Origin: Nitrososphaera sp.
Lineage (GTDB): Archaea; Thermoproteota; Nitrososphaeria; Nitrososphaerales; Nitrososphaeraceae
Direction: 5' to 3'
Assembly (NCBI GenBank): GCA_025935445.1
Contig: JAICVG010000121.1
Span: 1 to 5,134 of the forward strand
DNA: 5,134 nucleotides
The position numbers and the translations under genes are program-made. Every line of letters starts with the position of its first letter. Positions within the stretch are counted from its first letter, which is position 1. Below are positions 1 to 5,134 of this stretch, piece by piece. The notes beneath the pieces were generated by a model. It did no database searches and had not been told where the DNA came from. It saw nothing but the letters and a program-made list of their open reading frames with translations.

Positions 1-104
1 AGGACTCTATAGGGCACGTCTTGATTCTGCAATCAGGAAACAAGACACATCAGCCCCGCATTTATCTTTTCATCTTATACTTGAGGTATCGAAGTGATGA
101 TGTG

Positions 105-230
105 ATGATGATGATGACGACTACTGTTACTGCAAAATCTATGCTTATCTCCGGGGATAAAAATGAAGAGGGGCTGACATGGCCAAAAGCAAAAAATAGA
201 ATACAAGAAAAATTGGCGTTAAGTTTTTAA
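105..230 (+). CDS. doubtful 41-codon reading frame, possibly a leaderless small protein
   Basis: I do not recognise this product. The frame is open from base 21 (TTG), but the only reasonable start is one of four consecutive ATG codons beginning at 105 (or the GTG at 102), inside a GAT-repeat tract. The predicted peptide starts with Met and Thr runs and ends with a charged stretch (GDKNEEGLTWPKAKNRIQEK). A TATA-like CTTATACTT at 74-82 lies about 26 bp before the ATG, which is the spacing expected for a leaderless archaeal transcript; that is the only positive evidence. There are no domain motifs, signal peptide or membrane helix. It may well be chance, because the Met/Thr run simply reflects the trinucleotide repeat. 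Confidence 0.15.
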   Translation: MMMMTTTVTAKSMLISGDKNEEGLTWPKAKNRIQEKLALSF

Positions 231-294
231 ACATAGAATCAATATTGCGAACCTTGAGCACTAAAGAAGTGCGGAGTAGTAGAGACGTCAAGAT

Positions 295-305
295 AGAAAA
301 AAGAA
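295..305 (-). terminator. probable T-run terminator of the two-gene operon
   Basis: On the minus strand this reads TTCTTTTTTCT, about 40 nt beyond the TAA stop of the membrane protein gene. Archaeal RNA polymerase commonly terminates at such oligo-T tracts without a strong hairpin. No stable stem precedes it, so the call rests on the T-run and its position. Confidence 0.45.
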
Positions 306-341
306 TGAGACAAGCCAAAGGTCTATGTAGTATTATTATTG

Positions 342-1421
342 TTATGCCAGTTCTTGTATGTTGTTATAGTATTTTTTATTTCTAGCGAGTCTGTCGATTA
401 ATAAGGCTCCGAGAATTCCCATTGCAGCTGTCGGAATAGCTACAAGAGGAAACACATTTTGTATCATCTCAAAGTATATCTGCGCAATCATGCTTGGCCA
501 GACAACCTTGCTCTCAAACACTTCATTGTAGGTGTACGTTATCAGTGGATAGTACAGCATAAAGAACGCAAGGCTGACGATTGTACCTGCAGCGTACAGT
601 GAAAACCTTGATCTGGAAAATGCAAGCAGCACGTCTGCAGCCACTATCGGGATGATGCTTGATATGTAAAATGGGATAGTGGGGGTAAGTGCGCTGTTTG
701 GAATAATTGAGGTCAATACGCCTATTATAATAAAAGCACCACCAGCCATAGAGAGCACACCAAACCGCTTGCCGGCAAGGACCGATGAGCCTATTAGACA
801 GGCAGATATCAGAAATGGGAAGGCAAGTGTAGCAACAGCCACCCCAAGAGTCGGGTGAGGATTAAAGTTAAAGTATTCAGACTCTGAGAATGGCAGAGAG
901 AACATATCAATCATGCCTGATGCCCCAAGCCATATTGGCAATATTGCAATAACAATCAGGACAGAAGGCAACCTTTTAGCACTCTGAGCGAAGCCTGCAA
1001 GCGCGCCAGCACTACCTATTATCATGCCACTTACAAGCACAAAATGGGGTGGACTGAGTAGGCCGTCAAGCCCAAATGCTGAGTGCCATCCAAAGTCCAC
1101 AGGAGCAGCACTTATCAGCATTACTACACCGGCTATAACCAGCTTCACCGGCCAAATCATCTTGCCAGTAGCACCATCGCCAGATCTTGAACCGGAGAAT
1201 ACCAGAACTGTACCTACAACCGCAGAAGCCACACCAGAGTAGAGCACAGCGTGAGGAGGTGCAAAGAAAGTTTCGGGCTTGTTGAGCAAGTGGTTGGTGA
1301 TATCCCAGCTGCCGCCTGCAGCAGCTAACAGCATGCCAAGGCTCACAAGCACATAGCCTGCAAAGAGCTTACGACTGAGACCATACACTTCAAGGTACTC
1401 TTGATACCGGAAATAGTTCAA
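342..1421 (-). CDS. polytopic membrane protein with duplicated D-x3-H-x12-H metal-site motifs (PmoC/AmoC-like candidate)
   Basis: This is a 359-residue protein with about ten predicted helices (roughly 17-38, 56-77, 91-108, 125-145, 152-172, 189-212, 220-240, 249-268, 274-296, 314-343). Basic loops (R17/K18, R79/K87, K149/R150, K218/R219, R270/R272, R344-K350) put both termini inside. Two hairpins carry an identical triad on the outer face: D40/H44/H57 and D109/H113/H126, with the last His in FAPPH and LSPPH. A third hairpin keeps D172 and H189 but has L176 for the middle His. The spacing equals the PmoC Cu_C triad (D156/H160/H173, recalled). TTG at 1421 is the only usable start, because an in-frame TAA lies four codons upstream. 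The gene follows the beta-sandwich gene by 25 bp, as its operon partner. At 359 residues it is longer than archaeal AmoC (about 190) and not an ordinary AmoC. Its function is unknown; copper or another metal is inferred. Confidence 0.85.
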   Translation of the reverse strand: MNYFRYQEYLEVYGLSRKLFAGYVLVSLGMLLAAAGGSWDITNHLLNKPETFFAPPHAVLYSGVASAVVGTVLVFSGSRSGDGATGKMIWPVKLVIAGVVMLISAAPVDFGWHSAFGLDGLLSPPHFVLVSGMIIGSAGALAGFAQSAKRLPSVLIVIAILPIWLGASGMIDMFSLPFSESEYFNFNPHPTLGVAVATLAFPFLISACLIGSSVLAGKRFGVLSMAGGAFIIIGVLTSIIPNSALTPTIPFYISSIIPIVAADVLLAFSRSRFSLYAAGTIVSLAFFMLYYPLITYTYNEVFESKVVWPSMIAQIYFEMIQNVFPLVAIPTAAMGILGALLIDRLARNKKYYNNIQELA

Positions 1422-1446
1422 TACCCATTTTTAGCAGATTCAATAA

Positions 1447-2037
1447 TTAAGGCTTTGTCACTTCCACTGAATATGTTTCAACAAACTCTTTTTGTTGATC
1501 GAGGGTGCCATCCTGTGGGTAATGCGCTTGTTCCCAAGTATGGGGCAGCGCGACAGATTTAATAAAAACCACAAACCTTCCCTCCGTCTTTGGTATGACC
1601 TCTATATCTGCGCTGTAGGTCTTGCCTGCTTCCCATGGCCTGCTGAAAACTTCAATTGAAGTATATTGCGCCAATACAGAAGAGTCTGTATCGGAATATC
1701 CAGAGCTCGAGAGTTCGCCGGGTGGTGCTATCAACATCGGTGTCTGATCAAAGTTGTGTTTCAGTATCTTAATGTTGTCTGTAGTCGTAAGGTTTGGAAA
1801 TCCTACAGACACGATCTGCATGTCGGCATCATCGCCATTATTTGTCCCAGTAACAGAGATAGTAAGCGCCTGACCTAGAGCAATATCAGGTGCAGATAGG
1901 CTCACATCCGTCACAATCGCTTGAGGTCTTCGAGCCTCTATTGATTGGTACAACTGAGGGAAAACATAAAGCGAGAGTGAGAAATATACCCCTAGTGCAA
2001 CTGCAACTGCGACAATAAGAATGATCGCCTTTAACAA
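1447..2037 (-). CDS. membrane-anchored extracytoplasmic beta-sandwich protein, first gene of the operon
   Basis: This 196-residue protein has an uncleaved-looking N-terminal helix (about 4-26, with K3 before it), so the rest lies outside the membrane. Residues 42-196 look like an all-beta, immunoglobulin/CARDB-like domain; the stretch ISVTGTNNGDD (60-70) is typical of such folds. The C-terminal block 152-188 looks like a conserved functional patch, rich in possible ligands (H166, H172, Y173, D176, D180, E184). The start is TTG at 2037: the frame has a TAG eight codons upstream and no ATG or GTG between. The next gene begins 25 bp after its TAA, so the two are probably co-transcribed. The topology, one helix plus an outer beta domain, resembles the general plan of PmoB/AmoB, but I see no PmoB copper ligands and do not claim homology. 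I do not recognise a named family. Confidence 0.85.
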   Translation of the reverse strand: MLKAIILIVAVAVALGVYFSLSLYVFPQLYQSIEARRPQAIVTDVSLSAPDIALGQALTISVTGTNNGDDADMQIVSVGFPNLTTTDNIKILKHNFDQTPMLIAPPGELSSSGYSDTDSSVLAQYTSIEVFSRPWEAGKTYSADIEVIPKTEGRFVVFIKSVALPHTWEQAHYPQDGTLDQQKEFVETYSVEVTKP

Positions 2038-2046
2038 TGTAGTGAA

Positions 2047-2058
2047 TGTAAAATTACA
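2047..2058. promoter_or_regulatory. candidate operator, inverted repeat TGTAA-AA-TTACA
   Basis: This is a perfect 5+2+5 inverted repeat ten bases before the TTG start of the beta-sandwich gene. It lies between the TATA-like box (2067-2074) and the expected transcription start, where archaeal repressors usually bind. Repeats of this length occur by chance, so the position is the main argument. Confidence 0.3.
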
Positions 2059-2066
2059 CTATTGAT

Positions 2067-2074
2067 CTTTTATT
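2067..2074 (-). promoter_or_regulatory. TATA-like box of the two-gene operon
   Basis: The minus strand reads AATAAAAG about 35 bases before the TTG start at 2037. Transcription beginning some 26 bp downstream would give a leader of under ten bases, as is common in thaumarchaea. No Shine-Dalgarno sequence is evident before the TTG, consistent with a short-leader transcript. Confidence 0.4.
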
Positions 2075-2116
2075 CCTTAGCACTACACAAATCACATAGG
2101 GATATAGCCATACATG

Positions 2117-2148
2117 GACAGAGAGACAGAGAGACACAGAGACACAGA
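2117..2148. repeat. tandem octamer repeat, four units
   Basis: Four contiguous octamers are present: GACAGAGA twice, then GACACAGA twice, followed by a decayed CAATGACACA. On the minus strand this is a pyrimidine-rich CTCTGT tract. It lies in non-coding sequence between the T7 tract and the operon promoter. It is a microsatellite-like element, with no spacers and so not a CRISPR array. Confidence 0.8.
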
Positions 2149-2160
2149 CAATGACACAAT

Positions 2161-2167
2161 AAAAAAA
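2161..2167 (-). terminator. T7 tract, possible terminator for transcription from the ligase side
   Basis: A run of seven A on the plus strand reads as T7 on the minus strand. It lies about 280 bases beyond the ligase stop and about 90 bases before the operon's TATA-like box. It is the first strong T-tract that minus-strand transcripts coming from the ligase, or from a promoter just behind it, would meet. No hairpin is obvious. Confidence 0.35.
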
Positions 2168-2432
2168 TCACAAGTGCGTGCAGGTACACAGAAATTGGTC
2201 CTAAAATACAGATATGCTGCTACACTACTTCTTGATGTTACATGACTGTATGTGTGGATAGGGCAGTTCAGAATAAGATCGTGGTCTTCCTTGCTGCACT
2301 TCTTAAGAATTTGTGTTTTGCATCTTTTATTACTGTGCTCTCTCTGTCGTTTTTGTGCACAAATATGTGTTTTCATATAAGTTAATGTGGGGGCACACAT
2401 GCGTGTTGCTGCAAAACTACAAGATAGCGGCA

Positions 2433-2441
2433 CATATATAG
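2433..2441 (-). promoter_or_regulatory. TATA-like box immediately downstream of the ligase gene
   Basis: The minus strand reads CTATATATG starting a few bases after the ligase TAG. It is one of the best TATA matches in the window, yet the only frame behind it is the implausible 113-codon one. It could drive a non-coding RNA ending at the T7 tract, or be chance AT-richness. Confidence 0.25.
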
Positions 2442-2445
2442 CAGG

Positions 2446-4134
2446 CTAACGGCTCTTTAGATGCGACTGGCCCTCATAGATCCTTTGCACTTTTTCCATG
2501 GTATCAATATCACGTACAGTCTTGTCGGTCCGGATATACTTTATCCTCGGGAAGCGAAGTGCAAATCCGCTGTTATGCCTATCGCTTTTCTGTATGCTAT
2601 CAAACGCAACCTCAAGGACAATCTCGGGCCTGACTACTAGTCTATAGCCCTCATCTCTGACTATTATTGACCGTAGCTTGTCAGTCATCTTGGCTATCTC
2701 TGCATCAGTCAGGCCAGAGTACGCCTTGCCTATTGTCTTTAGCGAGCCACCATCATGCTCATCTCGGACTGCAAAAGTATAATCAGAAAGTGTCCCGGCA
2801 CGCTTACCATGACCATATTCTGCGATGACAATTACTGCATCTACAGTGTCAAGCTCATACTTTAGTTTGGTCCAATGCCTGCCACGCTTGCCAGGATGGT
2901 ACTGGGATTCAAGCTCTTTTACCACCAATCCTTCATGTCCCGCATCTCTGCTTTCTTTAAATGCGTAGGCTATCTGCTGAGCTGTCGACACAACCCTGTA
3001 ACCCAGGTCGATTACGGGCTCTTTGAACCTAATCTGCAAGAGCAATTTCTTACGCTCTGTAAGCGGCCTGCCAATAAGCGGCTGCCCGTCAAGATACATG
3101 ATATCATAGGGGACATACACTACTGGGATCTCGTCCATAAGATTGTCTGTAACTGCTTTTCTCCTGAGCCTCTTTTGCAACTCTTGGAAATGTAGCGGCC
3201 TGCCACCTCTGTATGCAATCACTTCGCCGTCCAGAATGAATTCTGCTGGCAGCAAAGATACAGCAGATACAATCTCCGGAAAAGAGCTGGCAACATCTTC
3301 CAGCTTCCTTGAGAACATTTTGACCTTGCCTCCGAATTTATGAAGCTGCACCCTTATGCCGTCATATTTGAACTCACAAATCAGCGGTTTGTTATAATAC
3401 TGCTCGATCTCTTCTGCACTAAACATCACATCTGCTAGCATGAAGCTGAGAGGCGCAAGTGGCTTCATTATCGCAGTTGACAGAGCATCCTTTTTTGCAA
3501 GAAGTGCTACCTGTGCAATATCGCCGGACAGGAGCATAGCCTGCCGAATTGCATGTACGTCCCGTCCAAACGCCTTGGAAATAGCAAGCTCGACCAAGCC
3601 CTCTACCACACCGACGCGCAGCTCACCGGATGCTATCTTGATCAGATATTTTGCTTCAAGTGGAGAGGAGTTGATGAGAAGTCCAGTCAAGATTTTCCTT
3701 TTTGCCTCTGCTGCCCCAGAGCCAGCCGCATCAGCGATTTTTCTTAGCTGGTCATGCAGATCTGGCAGCAACAGTTGCTGGGCCACAAGTGGGCTTTGCT
3801 GCTTCTTAGAAACTACGTATTCCGCAAGAGCGCCCATATCTCCGTGCTTTAAGTAGATCTTTTGTATCTCTTCTGGCTCCAGACGTGCAATTTCTGAAAG
3901 CGACCGCATTATCGTATTAAAACCTACATTGAGTGTAAGACCGGAACCCTTAGGAAAGATGGCACCAGACATAAAGAGCACAGCTGCTGCAAGCGAGGTA
4001 TCGCTGCCGCCGTCAGCATCGTCTTTCAGCTTGATTAAGTATTCTGCGATGGCAGCCACCTTGGCATTTTTGCTTGCAGTCTGGCGAACCTTCTCACACA
4101 TATCGACAAAGTGCGAAAATTCGCTGGCAGGCAT
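2446..4134 (-). CDS. lig: ATP-dependent DNA ligase
   Basis: The enzyme seals nicks in duplex DNA, joining Okazaki fragments and finishing repair, by way of a lysyl-AMP intermediate. The 562 residues match the usual archaeal/eukaryotic ligase I core length. In order: an all-helical DNA-binding domain (about 1-215, with the family-typical GELRVGVVEGLVELA at 170-184), the adenylation domain with motif I EFKYDGIR (254-261; K256 is the nucleophile), motif III FILDGEV (299-305, E304), motif IIIa around VPYDIMYLDG (341-350), motif IV EGLVVK (401-406) and motif V WTKLKYE (421-427), then the OB-fold domain ending with motif VI FPRIKYIR (528-535). All catalytic residues are present. The ATG start at 4134 fits the family's N-terminal FSHFVDMCEKV segment and lies a few bases behind the expected transcription start from the TATA-like GATTTAAG (4163-4170). 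It is divergent from the secreted-protein gene. ATP rather than NAD dependence is inferred from the fold. Confidence 0.97.
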   Translation of the reverse strand: MPASEFSHFVDMCEKVRQTASKNAKVAAIAEYLIKLKDDADGGSDTSLAAAVLFMSGAIFPKGSGLTLNVGFNTIMRSLSEIARLEPEEIQKIYLKHGDMGALAEYVVSKKQQSPLVAQQLLLPDLHDQLRKIADAAGSGAAEAKRKILTGLLINSSPLEAKYLIKIASGELRVGVVEGLVELAISKAFGRDVHAIRQAMLLSGDIAQVALLAKKDALSTAIMKPLAPLSFMLADVMFSAEEIEQYYNKPLICEFKYDGIRVQLHKFGGKVKMFSRKLEDVASSFPEIVSAVSLLPAEFILDGEVIAYRGGRPLHFQELQKRLRRKAVTDNLMDEIPVVYVPYDIMYLDGQPLIGRPLTERKKLLLQIRFKEPVIDLGYRVVSTAQQIAYAFKESRDAGHEGLVVKELESQYHPGKRGRHWTKLKYELDTVDAVIVIAEYGHGKRAGTLSDYTFAVRDEHDGGSLKTIGKAYSGLTDAEIAKMTDKLRSIIVRDEGYRLVVRPEIVLEVAFDSIQKSDRHNSGFALRFPRIKYIRTDKTVRDIDTMEKVQRIYEGQSHLKSR

Positions 4135-4162
4135 ATTCTGCGTGATCTAATCTTCAACAGTG

Positions 4163-4170
4163 CTTAAATC
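4163..4170. promoter_or_regulatory. shared divergent TATA-like box for ligase and secreted-protein gene
   Basis: The plus strand reads CTTAAATC and the minus strand GATTTAAG, a nearly symmetric AT box. Counting about 26 bp each way puts transcription starts near 4141 for the ligase (ATG 4134, leader about 7) and near 4193 for the plus-strand gene (GTG at 4202 or 4214). A second candidate for the plus direction is CAAAATAC at 4177-4184, which fits GTG 4214 even better. Together they argue against translation starting at the GTG at 4160. Confidence 0.4.
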
Positions 4171-4213
4171 TCTTGACAAAATACCGAAATACAACCTCTG
4201 TGTGATTTTGCAT

Positions 4214-4855
4214 GTGCCCAAGGCATCATCCGTTCTGGCTGTTGCAGTTGCAGTCGCAACGCTCATCCCAGTTTCAATTGGGCTGTCTGGATTGGGGCCT
4301 GAAATAGAGATAGGCGGGAGGCAAACTGTCGGGATCTATAACAATGCCGACAGCAGCATAGAAGACGCGCAAGGTGATGTGACGCCAATATACCAGCAGG
4401 TTGGGACAGAGGAGCTCCCCGAGGTAAGAGACTACTACGACATCTTGGGAGCCAGCGTGCAAAAGCGAGGAGAGGTATTCTTTTTCACAGTAGCGCTTGC
4501 AGGCAATCCAAATGACAACGACAAGTATGAAATACAGTATCGGTGGAACATCATCACCACCAGTCCAATAACAAATAGAGAGCAACAATATATGATTCGA
4601 TTCCAGAATTCTGCTTTCGGCGGTGGTGGCAACTCTACTATGGAAGGGTGGTATTTCGCAGTATTTGACAGGACTGTCGGAAGGTTCATCGTCCCACCTA
4701 CGAGTATACCCGACATGCCAGAGGACAGAGTCGAGTTTCCTGTAGAGGACTTTTATATCGGCAACCCCTCGTCATTTTCATACTGGGTCGATGTGTCCGT
4801 AAGAGTCAACGCTACCTTCGGCCAGCCAAACTACATAATGGACTATGCGCCGTGA
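4214..4855 (+). CDS. secreted or surface beta-rich protein of unknown function
   Basis: I do not recognise a named family. The frame is open from GTG 4160 (231 residues), but that codon precedes the likely TATA box. From GTG 4214 the 213-residue product begins MPKASSVLAV and continues with a classical hydrophobic signal sequence to about residue 26; GTG 4202 is the other option. The mature part is polar, acidic and probably all-beta. The segment 74-116 (DYYDILGASV to the YRWNI block) resembles surface-protein domains I associate with archaea. A Gly run at 136-139 is followed by NSTMEGWYF. Two N-glycosylation sequons (N140-S-T, N199-A-T) would suit an exported archaeal protein. There are no metal or catalytic motifs. 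The gene is divergent from the ligase and converges on the partial gene, with 20 bp between the stops. Export and cell-surface location are inferred. Confidence 0.8.
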   Translation: MPKASSVLAVAVAVATLIPVSIGLSGLGPEIEIGGRQTVGIYNNADSSIEDAQGDVTPIYQQVGTEELPEVRDYYDILGASVQKRGEVFFFTVALAGNPNDNDKYEIQYRWNIITTSPITNREQQYMIRFQNSAFGGGGNSTMEGWYFAVFDRTVGRFIVPPTSIPDMPEDRVEFPVEDFYIGNPSSFSYWVDVSVRVNATFGQPNYIMDYAP

Positions 4856-4875
4856 TCATGCAAGACTGGACGATA

Positions 4876-5134
4876 CTACTCTCTCTCGGCGACTGTGATC
4901 TCTTTTTCTAGTTGGAAGCTCTCACCTGATACCTCATCAGTCACAGAATATGTTATGACATAGCTCCCTATAGGTAATGGCTGAACCTCCTGTGCAAGCG
5001 TCAGCGTCAAGAACATCTCGGTGTTGGGTCTATGAGAAGTGATGTTTCCCACCTGTACGTCCTCTATTAGCTGAAACTCAGTGCCGTTTGCAGCAGCTAT
5101 TTCATAATCAGCTGTCATGTTCATCAGGTAAAGC
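4876..5134 (-). CDS. C-terminal part of a probably secreted beta-domain protein, truncated by the window edge
   Basis: The frame is open from the right edge to the TAG at 4876, giving at least 85 residues; the ATG codons near 5124 and 5118 are probably internal, because the frame continues upstream without a stop. The visible part alternates hydrophobic and polar residues in a beta-sandwich pattern, ending in strands such as GSYVITYSVTDEVSG and LEKEITV before an acidic tail. Three sequons (NMT, NGT, NIT) suggest an exocytoplasmic protein. The domain resembles in style, though not provably in sequence, the other small beta-domain proteins of this window. It converges on the plus-strand secreted-protein gene. 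The family cannot be named from this fragment. Confidence 0.65.
   Translation of the reverse strand, partial: LYLMNMTADYEIAAANGTEFQLIEDVQVGNITSHRPNTEMFLTLTLAQEVQPLPIGSYVITYSVTDEVSGESFQLEKEITVAERE
4899..4909 (+). terminator. possible T-run terminator of the plus-strand secreted-protein gene
   Basis: The plus strand reads TCTCTTTTTCT about 45 bases beyond the TGA at 4853-4855. It lies inside the 3' end of the convergent partial gene, so the transcripts would overlap there. No hairpin precedes it, so support is modest. Confidence 0.3.

Larger units (their letters stand above)
1..341. other. intergenic stretch with no confident gene
   Basis: No tRNA or rRNA signature, and no convincing protein gene on either strand, was seen. 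The stretch contains a GAT/ATG-rich simple repeat (about 94-118), the doubtful small frame ending at 230, a short stem-loop with arms GCACT/AGTGC at 258-272, and an A6 tract (297-302) that reads as a T-run behind the minus-strand membrane protein gene. The left edge may be the tail or upstream region of a gene outside the window. Confidence 0.5.
2038..2445. other. 408-bp intergenic region between ligase and operon
   Basis: No convincing gene lies here. A 113-codon minus-strand frame (2433-2092) is rejected: its product is rich in Cys, His and Ser, and its end is encoded by the octamer repeat. The region holds the operon promoter and palindrome, the octamer repeat, the T7 tract, two perfect palindromes (TTCTTAAGAA at 2300-2309 and TTTGTGCACAAA at 2352-2363) and a TATA-like box directly behind the ligase stop. 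An untranslated RNA from about 2410 to 2161 on the minus strand is possible but unproven. No tRNA was seen. Confidence 0.6.

Noticed and set aside
258..272. Stem-loop GCACT-AAAGA-AGTGC as an intrinsic terminator
   Set aside because: The stem has only five pairs and no T-run follows on either strand; the nearby T6 tract lies on the wrong side of it for the minus-strand operon.
342..2037. Calling the operon amoC/amoB
   Set aside because: The membrane protein is about twice the length of archaeal AmoC and matches mainly at the triad hairpins; the beta-domain protein lacks visible AmoB copper ligands; no amoA is present. Only a distant relationship is proposed.
2117..2148. CRISPR-like array
   Set aside because: The units are eight bases, contiguous and without spacers, and no cas gene is nearby.
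2352..2363. Perfect palindrome TTTGTGCACAAA as a regulator site
   Set aside because: About one 12-base perfect palindrome is expected by chance in 5 kb, and it is not positioned at a recognised promoter.
2092..2433. 113-codon minus-strand frame with a GTG start behind a TATA-like box
   Set aside because: Its composition is unlike a protein (many Cys, His and Ser), the C-terminus is encoded by the octamer repeat, and there is no recognisable domain or signal.
2875..3856. Several plus-strand frames of 64 to 138 codons inside the ligase gene
   Set aside because: They are antisense shadows of a ligase frame in which all catalytic motifs are intact.
4274..4716. Two minus-strand frames of 93 and 104 codons opposite the secreted-protein gene
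   Set aside because: The plus-strand frame has a signal peptide and sensible composition; the opposite frames have neither and overlap it completely.

Overview
The window looks like a chromosomal segment of a thaumarchaeon (Nitrososphaerota), probably of the soil Nitrososphaera type. The reasons are an archaeal-type ATP-dependent DNA ligase, start codons placed very close to TATA-like boxes (short-leader or leaderless transcripts), frequent GTG/TTG starts, and several small secreted or membrane-anchored beta-sandwich proteins of a kind common in these archaea. This assignment is inference from protein character; no marker gene fixes the genus.

Layout from left to right. Bases 1-341 hold no confident gene, only a doubtful 41-codon reading frame and a T-run behind the next gene. 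A two-gene minus-strand operon follows: a single-TM-anchored extracytoplasmic beta-sandwich protein (2037-1447, TTG start), then 25 bp downstream a polytopic membrane protein (1421-342, TTG start). A 408-bp gap (2038-2445) contains the operon promoter, a small palindrome, an octamer tandem repeat, a T7 tract and a TATA-like box. The DNA ligase (4134-2446, minus) comes next. It shares a 79-bp or shorter divergent promoter region with a plus-strand secreted protein (about 4214-4855). That gene converges on the 3' part of another minus-strand, probably secreted, protein that runs off the right edge.

The most interesting item is the 359-residue membrane protein. It carries two copies of an Asp-x3-His-x12-His pattern, each at the end of one predicted helix and the start of the next, plus a third degenerate copy. 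From memory, this ligand spacing (4 and 13 residues) is that of the Cu_C site of the PmoC/AmoC subunit of copper membrane monooxygenases (Asp156/His160/His173 in Methylococcus capsulatus PmoC). The second copy sits where PmoC and AmoC have the Cu_D triad (Asn/His/His). The F-x-P-x-H context of the last histidine also matches in copy one. The protein is longer than AmoC, has about ten predicted helices, and no AmoA-like gene is visible here. I therefore call it a candidate distant PmoC/AmoC-like membrane metal protein and not an ammonia monooxygenase subunit. By the positive-inside rule the triads face the same outer side as the beta-sandwich domain of its operon partner, so the two could form one membrane complex.

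The ligase (replication/repair) and the secreted proteins have no evident functional link to that operon.
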